Shown here piece after piece: positions 26,925 through 33,671 of a DNA stretch of 55,315 nucleotides. Every line of letters begins with the position of its first letter. Position 1 is the first letter of the stretch. The DNA is from a virus. Both the position numbers and the translations under genes were made by a program. Below the pieces are notes generated by a model. That model was not told the DNA's origin and did not search any database. It saw only the letters and a program-made list of their open reading frames with translations. Location of the stretch: the IMG/VR virus record IMGVR_UViG_3300020171_000034, positions 1 through 55,315 of that record. The stretch is one strand, 5' to 3'.

Positions 26925-27796
26925 GTATTTCTTTCCTCCTTTGCTCCTCCTATTATCTCCCTATTTTCGTATGGATGCCAGGGCTCTACAACATATTTTC
27001 CAGGTATTTGAATCTCCTCCACACCGTATGGGTCTGGATACATTGAACAAAGCTCAGTGTATTCACATGAAAACCCAGGGATGATAGGGACACAATTATC
27101 GGTGTTCTTTGGATGGAAGTCCTCTTCATCACAGACAACGATTTCATCATACCATGCAGAGATATTCCTTGCCCAATCCTGAGCACTCCATTTAGTCTTT
27201 AAGATTCTCATTGCAAGATGCCTCTGGGCGGGCTTTTCATGAAAGTGGATAATGTCAAGCACACCACCAAAGGGTTGTTTTCCATAAAGAGTTGAAAGAG
27301 CTGTGATGTAACCATCCATTTGCATGTTTGGTTCTGCACGATTGAGCCACGAGTTACCACCAATTGTGGTTGTTTTGTGTTCCATGATACCAACACCAAG
27401 TGTGGGAGAATCCACAATTCGGTCTATTTTCCCTATGAAAACAAAATCTCCATGTTTGGAGTGCACATCTATTGCAAAACCAACCTCAACATCTATTGTT
27501 TTATACTCTTCATCTTTCCACCTTGCAAAGTATGCATTGAGACCTTCAACCCCAGTGGTGAGATTTCGTTTAGGGTCTTCTTGGGTGACAGAAGACATGG
27601 CATTTTTGAATGCAGTGGTAGAAAGCGTTTGGTCTTTTGTTCTATTCCATGTTGCAAGTGCAATGTGAATTGCCTTCCCAAAATCACGAGCAATGCCTGT
27701 TGTTGTGAGATGGCGATGCATGCGCCAGTAGTGCATTCGTGGACATCGCATGAAGTGTGCAAGTGTGGAATAGTCTAACCATTTTTGGTTGTTCAT
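26921..27796 (-). CDS. PD-(D/E)xK nuclease, Cas4/RecB-like, with four Fe-S-type cysteines
   Basis: The 291-residue protein has the nuclease residues D125 (GKIDRIV), E139 and K141 (MEHKT), and Gln159 in QMDGY. Cysteines C18 (RCPRMHYW) and C235, C244, C250 make the one-plus-three pattern that binds an iron-sulfur cluster in Cas4 and AddB-type nucleases. In Sak4-type modules such an exonuclease makes single strands for annealing. No CRISPR array or other cas gene is present. Four coupled small genes follow, then the Sak4-like gene. Confidence 0.8.
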   Translation of the reverse strand: MNNQKWLDYSTLAHFMRCPRMHYWRMHRHLTTTGIARDFGKAIHIALATWNRTKDQTLSTTAFKNAMSSVTQEDPKRNLTTGVEGLNAYFARWKDEEYKTIDVEVGFAIDVHSKHGDFVFIGKIDRIVDSPTLGVGIMEHKTTTIGGNSWLNRAEPNMQMDGYITALSTLYGKQPFGGVLDIIHFHEKPAQRHLAMRILKTKWSAQDWARNISAWYDEIVVCDEEDFHPKNTDNCVPIIPGFSCEYTELCSMYPDPYGVEEIQIPGKYVVEPWHPYENREIIGGAKEERNT

Positions 27797-27811
27797 GAAT
27801 TCTCCTTTTAT

Positions 27812-27961
27812 TTATACTGCGCAGCAGGATTCCAGTTTAGAAGCACAGAAGTCTTCTTTTATGACTACCTGCAAGTGATTGGGGTTGGCGTGGACTACTC
27901 CATAACTAAGCCCCACATTCTTTGTGTTATGACACATAGCGTCTGTTTTTCCCCTATACAT
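27812..27961 (-). other. Doubtful 49-codon frame in a 209-base gap
   Basis: The only frame of note between 27797 and 28005 starts at ATG 27961 or the inner ATG 27937. It has no good ribosome site and four Cys residues with no clear spacing. It may be a decayed gene. No promoter or hairpin stands out in this gap. Confidence 0.2.
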
Positions 27962-28005
27962 CTGGGGGTGTTTCCACCATACGCAGTATCATGGATGCAC
28001 CAAAC

Positions 28006-28347
28006 TTAACTAAGCTGTGCAATAAGAGCCGCAATCTCTTCTTTGCTTCTTCCTTTCAGCAACTGAAGCAGTGCTTTCTGGCTTACCCCACTTGTCATTC
28101 TTTCTCTGCCAACCCCAGGAGTGAAGTTATTAACCATTTCCTGAGCCTGTTCCTCACTTTCTGCTTCATAACACAGCCTTCTTGCATCAATCGTGACCTG
28201 TGCAAGACATTTCTTCAAAACCACTTCTTCTCCCCACGTCTGTGTAGCCTCTTCCACGCTCTCTGGGAAGTTCATTGAGACAGTTCCAGATTGTGGTTCT
28301 GCTCCCTCTGGAACTTTAATACTATAGTTGATGTTTGTTGCCTTCAT
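28006..28347 (-). CDS. Hypothetical phage protein
   Basis: This 113-residue protein has a GGAGG site. The N-terminal part is strand-rich (NINYSIKVPEGAEPQSGTVSMNFP). The rest is helical, and the end (QLLKGRSKEEIAALIAQLS) resembles the end of the protein at 23660. It precedes the nuclease gene in the operon. Function unknown; it could be a DNA-binding accessory. Confidence 0.5.
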   Translation of the reverse strand: MKATNINYSIKVPEGAEPQSGTVSMNFPESVEEATQTWGEEVVLKKCLAQVTIDARRLCYEAESEEQAQEMVNNFTPGVGRERMTSGVSQKALLQLLKGRSKEEIAALIAQLS

Positions 28348-28374
28348 GATTGAAAGCCTCCTTTAAATGAAATT

Positions 28375-28393
28375 ATAACGCCAAAGGCATTAT
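28375..28393 (-). repeat. Short intergenic hairpin
   Basis: ATAACGCC and GGCATTAT form an 8-bp stem (one non-Watson-Crick pair) around an AAA loop. It lies between the stop at 28402 and the ribosome site of the next gene, like other hairpins in this window. There is no clear T-run on either side. It may stabilise mRNA or separate translation of the two genes. Confidence 0.5.
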
Positions 28394-28401
28394 TTGCTTC
28401 T

Positions 28402-28764
28402 TTACCTTACTGAAAGACTTAAGCCTCTCAGATATGAAATAAATCTTCTAATCAGCTCTTCCTTCTCAATCTTCAAAAGTTCTTCTTCACAATACTGACA
28501 AAACAAAACATTGGTCTGTTTTTCATAGAAATCTTGTGGGACACCTTTCATGAGGATGTCAAAGGGGTATACATCGTCATGGTTCTTTTTACATAGATTG
28601 CAGGTAATGTGGTTGTGCATTGTGACGGTATGGTAGGCACATTGGCATGTTACTTTTCTTGGCTTGGAAATCTTTTTCCCTAACACTTTCTTGAGAGCTT
28701 CAAGTATTTCATCTCTTGTGTGTGGGGCTAAAGATGTTAAAAGTGCATCAAGTTTGCTGTTCAT
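28402..28764 (-). CDS. Zinc-binding protein heading an internal transcript
   Basis: This 120-residue protein has three Cys/His clusters: CQCAYHTVTMHNH, CNLC and CQYC, enough for two zinc sites. The N-terminus is helical (DALLTSLAPHTRDEILEALKKVLGKK). It is the first gene after a near-consensus promoter at 28798-28826 and has an AAGGAG site. A regulatory or nucleic-acid role is possible. Confidence 0.6.
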   Translation of the reverse strand: MNSKLDALLTSLAPHTRDEILEALKKVLGKKISKPRKVTCQCAYHTVTMHNHITCNLCKKNHDDVYPFDILMKGVPQDFYEKQTNVLFCQYCEEELLKIEKEELIRRFISYLRGLSLSVR

Positions 28765-28797
28765 GTTTCTCCTTAAAGTTTTGCATGATGATATATA

Positions 28798-28826
28798 ATT
28801 TTAACTCTTTGACTTTAAAAAGTCAA
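28798..28826 (-). promoter_or_regulatory. Minus-strand sigma70-type promoter overlapping a palindrome
   Basis: On the minus strand TTGACT (28826-28821) and TAAAAT (28803-28798) are exactly 17 bases apart. The -35 box is half of the perfect dyad TTGACTTT/AAAGTCAA, which could be an operator. Start of transcription is expected near 28791, about 27 bases before the ATG at 28764. The rest of the 215-base gap (28827-28979) shows only a weak ACCC/GGGT dyad near 28940. Confidence 0.7.
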
Positions 28827-28979
28827 GGGTTTGCAATAAGATTTAACAAAAATTTTAAGTGTGGTGCTTTCTTTTCTGGGTTTGTTCATTTCTTTACCTC
28901 CATACTTCATAAAAATAAATCTCTGTATAATACCATAACCCAAAATGGGTATATGGATAGGAGATGAAAATGTATTTTT

Positions 28980-29150
28980 TCATTTCTTTGCCTCCACCTT
29001 TATTTTTGATAGACGGTAGATTTTGCCTATGCCATTGCAAACAGAACAATTATAAACACCAGTTGATGAGCCAGAAGCATGTCTCTTTCCTTGATAGCAA
29101 GATTTACACTCTTCCATCTGCCTCACAAATTTAACTGCTACTTCTCCCAT
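28980..29150 (-). CDS. Small zinc-finger protein (DnaJ-like CxxC pairs)
   Basis: A 56-codon frame from ATG 29150 shows CKSC (15-18) and CSVC (35-38), with GxG after the second pair (CNGIGK). This spacing recalls DnaJ-type cysteine repeats. The ribosome site is AGGAGG. Function unknown. Confidence 0.55.
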   Translation of the reverse strand: MGEVAVKFVRQMEECKSCYQGKRHASGSSTGVYNCSVCNGIGKIYRLSKIKVEAKK

Positions 29151-29186
29151 AAATCCTCCTTGTTAAATTGTTTGTGATGCAAACAT

Positions 29187-29405
29187 TCAACAATTTTCCC
29201 ATAGCCACACTGCCAAACAAAATCTTTGTTTATCACTTAATTTTCCATACTTCTTATACCATTTTCTTATGCTTATAATTTTAGGCTTTCTTGCTCTTGC
29301 TGTGTCTTTAAATAACTCTTTATTTGAGAGGGACAGAAATTCCTCCTCAAATATTAGTTTTAATTTCTCCTCTCTATCACGAGCATCATCAGCAGCATCA
29401 CCCAT
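29187..29405 (-). CDS. Hypothetical charged helical protein
   Basis: This 72-residue protein has an acidic N-terminal half (DAADDARDREEKLKLIFEEE, given in outline) and a basic C-terminal half (KPKIISIRKWYKKYGKL) ending in WLWENC. It overlaps the gene upstream. No function is recognised. Confidence 0.5.
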   Translation of the reverse strand: MGDAADDARDREEKLKLIFEEEFLSLSNKELFKDTARARKPKIISIRKWYKKYGKLSDKQRFCLAVWLWENC

Positions 29406-29640
29406 TTTTTATTTCTCCTTTGCCTTTAAGCTTTATCCATTGGTCTGTTGCTTTGTTGAATAAATCGGGACGTTGTTTACATTTATCACAAAAATGAAGG
29501 ATTAGATATTTATTCTCCATCCTCCATGTTGCTAAATTTTCACACCATCCTTGCCTTTGACCAAAACAAGGATGTTCATTTGCAAATGGTAATACTGCTA
29601 TTGTTCCTGCCATTGTTGGTATTTTATCTCCGCTTTTCAT
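29398..29640 (-). CDS. Cysteine-containing hypothetical protein
   Basis: ATG 29640 follows AAAGGAG and is preferred over a start 18 bases upstream. The 80-residue product has Cys in HPCFG, GWCEN and a CDKC pair, consistent with one zinc site. It lies downstream of the hairpin-bounded small gene. Function unknown. Confidence 0.5.
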   Translation of the reverse strand: MKSGDKIPTMAGTIAVLPFANEHPCFGQRQGWCENLATWRMENKYLILHFCDKCKQRPDLFNKATDQWIKLKGKGEIKNG

Positions 29641-29651
29641 AATCTCCTTTC

Positions 29652-29701
29652 TAACCAATCATTCAACCCGACAAGCGGGTTAACTTTATCGTTATATTTC
29701 A
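29652..29701. repeat. Hairpin end, left, of an inverted-repeat-bounded unit
   Basis: AACCCG (29665-29670) pairs with CGGGTT (29676-29681) around a five-base loop. The outer TAAC (29652) and GTTA (29691) lie nine bases from the stem on each side. The unit ends with GTTATATTTCA (29691-29701), which recurs inverted at 29860-29870. Together with 29860-29917 it brackets one small gene. Confidence 0.6.
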
Positions 29702-29845
29702 CTCTGAATGAGAGTGCTCATTCAATATCCACCTTAATGCTCCTATGAATCCTGTTACGTGTTTCCATGTATCTGGATTACATTCCCTTTCCTGCTGCCT
29801 AAGCATCACCTCAAGTTCTTCTCTAACTTCTTCTTCAGTCTTCAT
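29699..29845 (-). CDS. 48-residue hypothetical protein between paired hairpins
   Basis: ATG 29845 has an AAGGAG site; upstream in-frame starts lack one. The product is acidic and helical (EEEVREELEVMLRQQEREC), then HVTGFIGALRWILNE. It is enclosed by similar hairpin-containing inverted repeats, which suggests it could be a small mobile or cassette-like unit. Function unknown. Confidence 0.5.
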   Translation of the reverse strand: MKTEEEVREELEVMLRQQERECNPDTWKHVTGFIGALRWILNEHSHSE

Positions 29846-29859
29846 CTCTCTCTCCTTAA

Positions 29860-29917
29860 TGAAATATAACCAGCCAATCAACCCGCCGCTATTGGCGGTC
29901 GGGTTATCCGCACGTTA
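29860..29917. repeat. Hairpin end, right, of an inverted-repeat-bounded unit
   Basis: The AACCCG/CGGGTT stem (29880-29885 with 29900-29905) is extended by CCGC/GCGG. Outer TAAC (29867) and GTTA (29914) flank it at nine and eight bases. On the minus strand the element begins exactly at the TAA stop of the gene upstream (29915-30070). It is the inverted partner of 29652-29701. Confidence 0.6.
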
Positions 29918-30070
29918 CACGTAATCAATAATTACCTCCTGTCTTCCGTATATTTCAATTCGCCAAGCATCAGTTGCCTGCCCACTTTCAGGGACATCAA
30001 TCAACTTTGTTGCAGAGACCTTTGGTTTCTGTCTTACAATTAATACAAGTTGGGGTTTGTCTTTTTCCAT
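29915..30070 (-). CDS. Small hypothetical protein
   Basis: A 51-codon frame starts at ATG 30070 with AAGGAG upstream. It is strand-rich (KPQLVLIVRQKPKVSA, WRIEIYGRQEVIIDYV), suggesting a small beta fold. Its stop codon is the first triplet of the hairpin that follows. Function unknown. Confidence 0.5.
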   Translation of the reverse strand: MEKDKPQLVLIVRQKPKVSATKLIDVPESGQATDAWRIEIYGRQEVIIDYV

Positions 30071-30137
30071 TCATTTCTCCTTGTTTTTATGGGGCTGGCT
30101 TTCAAGTTTATTGCTTTGCCTCCACCCACCAACGACA

Positions 30138-30521
30138 TCATAGAATACCATCCAACGCTTGAACTATCAAGGCTGCTGTGATGTCAGGGATGGCAGAAAT
30201 GTCTATATCACGTTTGTCTTTACAAAAATCTGCACCTTTGGTTACTTCTATATTCCCCTTGTTTTCTCTTATCCATATATAAACATATAACCCTTTCTTC
30301 ACCGCCAGCTTCAACAGCCTTTCCATGTTCTCCCATTTTGAGAAATCGGGGTTAATGTCTTTTATAAAAACAGGTGTTCCACAAGTCTGATGTATCTCTT
30401 CAAATGTAACTTGATGCCCGTCTAAATATGCTTCACACTTAGGACACCACCAGTCTGATTTTGTATGCCAACACCTGCCTTCACCTACTTTTACAAGAAA
30501 TTTATCTCTGAGTTCGCTCAT
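30138..30521 (-). CDS. Zinc-binding hypothetical protein
   Basis: This 127-residue protein has CWH, then a CPKC pair, and later CG in QTCGTP, consistent with a zinc-binding N-terminal half. The C-terminal half is alpha/beta (LLKLAVKKGLYVYIWIRENKG). It starts inside the stop codon of the upstream gene. Function unknown. Confidence 0.5.
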   Translation of the reverse strand: MSELRDKFLVKVGEGRCWHTKSDWWCPKCEAYLDGHQVTFEEIHQTCGTPVFIKDINPDFSKWENMERLLKLAVKKGLYVYIWIRENKGNIEVTKGADFCKDKRDIDISAIPDITAALIVQALDGIL

Positions 30522-30661
30522 TTCTTTACCTCCTCCAGCAATGCCTCATATACACTGGTTTTATGGGCTGTCAAAATCTCGTTCCGACCCCATCCAGTTT
30601 TAGCGGATAGTTTCGCTGTGAATAGTTCCTCAATCTTGTTTAGTAATTCTTTTGTTTTCAT
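30518..30661 (-). CDS. Small helical hypothetical protein
   Basis: ATG 30661 with GGAGG opens a 47-residue helical frame (MKTKELLNKIEELFTAKLSA) whose stop overlaps the next start by ATGA. No motif is recognised. Confidence 0.5.
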   Translation of the reverse strand: MKTKELLNKIEELFTAKLSAKTGWGRNEILTAHKTSVYEALLEEVKK

Positions 30662-30673
30662 TTTGCCTCCTTA

Positions 30674-30856
30674 TTAGTCATTGTTTTCCTCCTCTTCACT
30701 TTTTGCAATATATTTCTCTTTGTTTTCACAAATTTCTCTCACACACTTATCGCAAAGTGGCATTGTGCCAAACAAGGCTGTGCCATAAAGATACACTTCA
30801 TGGAGAGTGTGGCATTTGGAACATTTTAGCTTGGGTGTTGGGGGATTTTTCATCAT
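30674..30856 (-). CDS. Small zinc-ribbon protein
   Basis: This 60-residue protein has CSKC and CDKC pairs about 20 residues apart and an acidic tail (KSEEEENND). It starts at the stop of another zinc-ribbon gene; two adjacent ATGs (30856, 30853) are possible starts. Function unknown. Confidence 0.55.
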   Translation of the reverse strand: MMKNPPTPKLKCSKCHTLHEVYLYGTALFGTMPLCDKCVREICENKEKYIAKSEEEENND

Positions 30857-31122
30857 GTTATAATCTCTTCTTCTCTAACAAACTCATGACCCGCATCTCT
30901 TAAACGCTGAAAAAATGCACCAATATTCCCTTGCCAGTGTTCCATAAGAGGATACTTAGCAAAACCTGCTACGACTTCATTCTTACATTTGGGACATCTC
31001 CACACGTCAGCTTCCCAAAGTTTATAAATCGCAGTGTTTTGTTGGAACATCTCTACAACTATAATGCCATTTTTCTCTGGTTTGAGTGTGTGTTGGCATT
31101 GAACACATATAAGTCTTGGCAT
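30853..31122 (-). CDS. Zinc-ribbon protein
   Basis: This 89-residue protein has CVQC near the N-terminus and CPKC near residue 43, a zinc ribbon, followed by a helical C-terminus (IGAFFQRLRDAGHEFV). It lies downstream of a conserved hairpin element and has GGAGGAGG. Function unknown. Confidence 0.55.
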   Translation of the reverse strand: MPRLICVQCQHTLKPEKNGIIVVEMFQQNTAIYKLWEADVWRCPKCKNEVVAGFAKYPLMEHWQGNIGAFFQRLRDAGHEFVREEEIIT

Positions 31123-31147
31123 GTTTACTCTCCTCCTCCTTTTTGTT

Positions 31148-31182
31148 TAAAATGCCTTTTCACGACCTGAAAGAGCATTTTA
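31148..31182 (-). repeat. Stop-codon hairpin element, copy 1
   Basis: The outer stem is TAAAATGC/GCATTTTA and the inner stem TTTCA/TGAAA. On the minus strand it begins with the TAA stop of the gene at 31180-31386 and ends about 12 bases before the next ribosome site. Two other copies lie at 33091 and 45827. Confidence 0.65.
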
Positions 31183-31386
31183 CTTTTCTTTTTCTCTTTC
31201 ATCAGTCATCAACTGTTCACAGTCAGTAAGTGATTGAACAATCTGTGCCTGTGCTTTTTTCATCTCTGCAAGAGTGTCTGACATTTGAGTCATTCTCCAC
31301 CAGTAGCCAAGAGCAATACCTATGAACAATGCCCCCACCAACAAAGCCCACATGGAAGTAAGCTTAATCGTTTCAGGTTTTCTCAT
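31180..31386 (-). CDS. Small single-pass membrane protein (GYxWRM type)
   Basis: This 68-residue protein has a transmembrane helix (MWALLVGALFIGIALGYWW) then a helical charged tail likely to form a coiled coil. GYWWRM at the helix end matches GYFWRM in the protein at 24394-24651. It could be spanin-like or a host-membrane modifier. No signal peptidase site is obvious. Confidence 0.55.
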   Translation of the reverse strand: MRKPETIKLTSMWALLVGALFIGIALGYWWRMTQMSDTLAEMKKAQAQIVQSLTDCEQLMTDEREKEK

Positions 31387-31576
31387 CTCTTTCCTCCTTT
31401 ACTTTATACCCATCACCTCTCTTCTTATAATACTGAAACACCACCCCAGCTTTCACCCCCACACGCTTTGCAAGTTTATAAAAGAACTTCCCACATGCAT
31501 CAGCCTCAGACCAAGCGTGAGTATAAAGGTTGTGAATTTCTCCATACCAATTAAGAGAAGCGGAGTAGAGTTTCAT
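31373..31576 (-). CDS. Hypothetical protein
   Basis: ATG 31576 follows GGAGG and is preferred over an upstream start 24 bases away. The 67-residue product begins MKLYSASLNWYGEIHNLYTHAW, shown in outline, and then has a basic helical part. The N-terminal pattern is typical of small phage proteins of unknown role. Confidence 0.45.
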   Translation of the reverse strand: MKLYSASLNWYGEIHNLYTHAWSEADACGKFFYKLAKRVGVKAGVVFQYYKKRGDGYKVKEERDEKT

Positions 31577-31758
31577 TGCTTTGCCTCCTTCCTCTTCCAC
31601 GTTTTCTTATCACACGTTGCTATAATCACCGTATGAGGTTTTTCAACATCACCAAAGATACTCTTCACCGCACATCTTGGAAGTTCCTCGTCAAGTCCTT
31701 CTCTACACCCACGTATGCAGAAGATTTCAGACTCATGCGTATACCATTTCATAAGCAT
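31573..31758 (-). CDS. Hypothetical cysteine-containing protein
   Basis: This 61-residue frame starts at ATG 31758 after AGGAGG (a second ATG at 31752 is possible). Cysteines occur in FCIRGC, PRCAV and ATCDK. It overlaps the next gene by ATGA. Function unknown. Confidence 0.45.
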   Translation of the reverse strand: MLMKWYTHESEIFCIRGCREGLDEELPRCAVKSIFGDVEKPHTVIIATCDKKTWKRKEAKQ

Positions 31759-31766
31759 GTCTCCTC

Positions 31767-31994
31767 CTATAACTCTGAAAACCACTCAACAGATTCTGGT
31801 TCAATGTATTGAAAAATGGAGGTGGGTTGCTCACCCTCACCTTCTACATAGTAATCAGCTCTGTTATAAACACATTCTTGGAATACCACAAGACTTGCTT
31901 CAACAAAAAAATGGGTAATTATAATACCTTTTTTCACAATTACACCGACACTATTCGTGTTTAACACAGTCACCTTTTCTTTCTTACTGGACAT
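31767..31994 (-). CDS. Hypothetical protein
   Basis: This 75-residue protein is strand-rich (KVTVLNTNSVGVIVKKGIII) with an acidic C-terminus (PESVEWFSEL). It has a GGAGG site and lies four bases downstream of the HNH gene. No family is recognised. Confidence 0.5.
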   Translation of the reverse strand: MSSKKEKVTVLNTNSVGVIVKKGIIITHFFVEASLVVFQECVYNRADYYVEGEGEQPTSIFQYIEPESVEWFSEL

Positions 31995-31998
31995 TGCT

Positions 31999-32415
31999 TT
32001 ACCTCCCTTTATTTATTCTCTCAGTCATTTCTTTCAACATCTTCCTTCGTTCTGGGTCTCTTTCCCTGTTTGCACCTCTTTGTCTTATCTCAAGGTTCTC
32101 TCTTTGCATGTCATATCTGTCACCATTCTTGAAAAACACAAGGATGGTGTGGTTAAATTGCTCCTTTCCTATCCACATTCTCTGTGCAACTAAGCGGTGA
32201 AGTTGATTCAAATACCTTTTTCCTTTTGAATCCTTCCTTGTTGAACGAGCAACCACACTCCCTCTAAACATACTCCAAGTTTCAGCTGCAAGGTCATAAT
32301 CCTCATCTGAAACCTTCACGAGTCTTCCGTTTGGATTCCAATCTCCAAGCAGGGAGGTGAATTTCCTTTCGGGGTCTATTGGCGTTTCTCCTCCGAGTGC
32401 GATGATGTATTTCAT
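31999..32415 (-). CDS. HNH-type homing endonuclease
   Basis: This 138-residue protein has the phage HNH pattern LHRLVAQRM, then FNHTILVFFKNGDRYDMQREN and LEIRQRGANRER (given as separate parts). The first His and the final Asn are present. An N-terminal DNA-contact region precedes it. Such proteins are usually free-standing homing endonucleases that nick DNA lacking them. It overlaps the upstream gene by four bases. Confidence 0.7.
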   Translation of the reverse strand: MKYIIALGGETPIDPERKFTSLLGDWNPNGRLVKVSDEDYDLAAETWSMFRGSVVARSTRKDSKGKRYLNQLHRLVAQRMWIGKEQFNHTILVFFKNGDRYDMQRENLEIRQRGANRERDPERRKMLKEMTERINKGR

Positions 32416-32615
32416 TCTATCCCTCCACCTTCCAACACTTCCCCATCTTCTGAGATAACTCCATCATCAATCAAAGCATGTGCACATCTCCCAAACCAAC
32501 CCTGAAGATTCCAGCATAACCCCGTCTTAATCAACCACGCCCACGCCTCCAGCCTTGTTTTCTCATCAACTTTCTCAACACCTTCTGCAATCATTATAGC
32601 TTCATAGGTATCCAT
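32412..32615 (-). CDS. Small hypothetical protein
   Basis: This 67-residue protein is helical, with LEAWAWLIKTGLCWNLQGWFGR followed by ALIDDGVIS. This pattern recurs in small phage proteins of unknown role. It overlaps the HNH gene (ATGA). The 141 bases upstream (32616-32756) hold a GC-rich hairpin but no convincing gene. Confidence 0.5.
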   Translation of the reverse strand: MDTYEAIMIAEGVEKVDEKTRLEAWAWLIKTGLCWNLQGWFGRCAHALIDDGVISEDGEVLEGGGIE

Positions 32616-32756
32616 TTGACTTCACCTCCTCCACCCTTTTTTGAACCAACATTTCTCTCCTGTTTTTTTAGAGGAGGCGGCGGTCTACAGCTCCGCCCCC
32701 ATTGTTCATGGTTGTGTTGCCCCCTCTGGTCTGTAGAGCCACAAAGGGCAAGGAGA

Positions 32757-32894
32757 TTATTCCAGATATGTCTCAGCAATTTCAAGGGCATCTGCGATAG
32801 ATTTGCCCTCAAGAATTGCCAATAACATAATCCTCAGCGCTCGCTCATTCAGGGCAGTTGTGACGATTGATTTTATTTCTTCTTGTGTTTTCAT
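32757..32894 (-). CDS. Small helical hypothetical protein
   Basis: A 45-codon frame starts at ATG 32894 with GGAGG-like sequence upstream. It is helical throughout (MKTQEEIKSIVTTALNERAL). No motif is seen. Confidence 0.45.
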   Translation of the reverse strand: MKTQEEIKSIVTTALNERALRIMLLAILEGKSIADALEIAETYLE

Positions 32895-32900
32895 CCTTTC

Positions 32901-33080
32901 TCACCTCCTCCTTTTTTTGTCTGCTGCCATGACTGCTCTCTTGTTGTCATTTTCTGCCTCCTTTACCACCGCCTCATACGCCGCCGCATACGCCTCCCAC
33001 GCCTCCGCCTGCGCCTTCTTCGCCTCCTGATATACTATCCATGCCATCTCCACCTTGTATGTCTTTTTCGTTTTGCTCAT
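32901..33080 (-). CDS. Small Ala/Lys-rich helical protein
   Basis: ATG 33080 follows AGGAGG directly after a conserved hairpin. The 59-residue product is very rich in Ala, Glu and Lys (YQEAKKAQAEAWEAYAAAYE) and ends in KKRRR. It is a likely coiled coil with a basic end, so it could bind nucleic acid. GCC-rich codons make it locally GC-richer than its neighbours. Confidence 0.5.
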   Translation of the reverse strand: MSKTKKTYKVEMAWIVYQEAKKAQAEAWEAYAAAYEAVVKEAENDNKRAVMAADKKRRR

Positions 33081-33090
33081 TTTACCTCCT

Positions 33091-33123
33091 TAAATGCTTT
33101 TTCACGTCGTGAAAGACCATTTA
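33091..33123 (-). repeat. Stop-codon hairpin element, copy 2
   Basis: The outer stem is TAAATG/CATTTA and the inner stem TTTCAC/GTGAAA with a three-base loop, all perfect pairs. On the minus strand it begins at the TAA stop of 33121-33426 and is followed at once by AGGAGG of the next gene. Confidence 0.7.
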
Positions 33124-33426
33124 TTCTTTCACAACCCACGCTTTCATTATTCTCGGCAATTTCCCTTCATACTGCCCACCCCACTCCCTCACTGTTCCAT
33201 AGTCTCTATCCCACACATACCCACCCACAAAACTCTCAGGCTTTTCAAATCCTTCCTTGCAGACCACATCAATCCCTCTTCTCCAATGATGCTTTGACAC
33301 TCCAAGAAATATCCATTCACCTGAAAACTCTTCACCATCTCCAAACCTCTCAGCTTGCATCATCCTTCCCTTCTCATCAACCACAAACTCTTCTTCTCTA
33401 CACACAAAATGCAACATCTTACTCAT
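33121..33426 (-). CDS. Hypothetical protein
   Basis: This 101-residue protein is rich in Gly, Glu and Trp (GEWIFLGVSKHHWRRG, WGGQYEGKLP), with an N-terminal MLHFVCREEEFVVDEKG. It overlaps its neighbour by four bases. The style is common in phage early regions. Function unknown. Confidence 0.5.
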   Translation of the reverse strand: MSKMLHFVCREEEFVVDEKGRMMQAERFGDGEEFSGEWIFLGVSKHHWRRGIDVVCKEGFEKPESFVGGYVWDRDYGTVREWGGQYEGKLPRIMKAWVVKE

Positions 33427-33575
33427 GATTTCTCCTTCTCCACCAACTCTCTCACCTTCTTTATCGTATCCATCAGCTCATCAGTCTCCTTAATCATTTT
33501 CTTTGCAATCTCTGTCATCTCTTCCACTGTGTATTCCTTTGTCATATCCATTTTCTCCTTCATTGTGTCCTCCAT
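33423..33575 (-). CDS. Small coiled-coil protein
   Basis: ATG 33575 is preferred because GGGAGG lies just upstream; TTG 33611 has no site. The 50-residue product is a charged amphipathic helix (MTKEYTVEEMTEIAKKMIKE). The start region sits in a 12-bp tandem repeat of GTGTCCTCC (plus strand, three copies from 33565). Function unknown. Confidence 0.45.
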   Translation of the reverse strand: MEDTMKEKMDMTKEYTVEEMTEIAKKMIKETDELMDTIKKVRELVEKEKS

Positions 33576-33671
33576 CGTGTCCTCCCTTGTGTCCTCCGTC
33601 TTGACGTTCAAGGTTGCGTTGTGTGCCCTTCAAACCCTGAGTGTTGCAAAAAAGCCTCACTATGCCCCTAT

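Noticed and set aside
26921-27796. Evidence of a CRISPR-Cas system from the Cas4-like nuclease
   Set aside because: No repeat-spacer array or other cas gene was seen; such nucleases are common in phage recombination modules.
32594-32812. Open frame of 72 codons on the minus strand
   Set aside because: It overlaps two better-supported genes, has a Gly/Pro low-complexity part from a GC-rich hairpin, and lacks a ribosome site.
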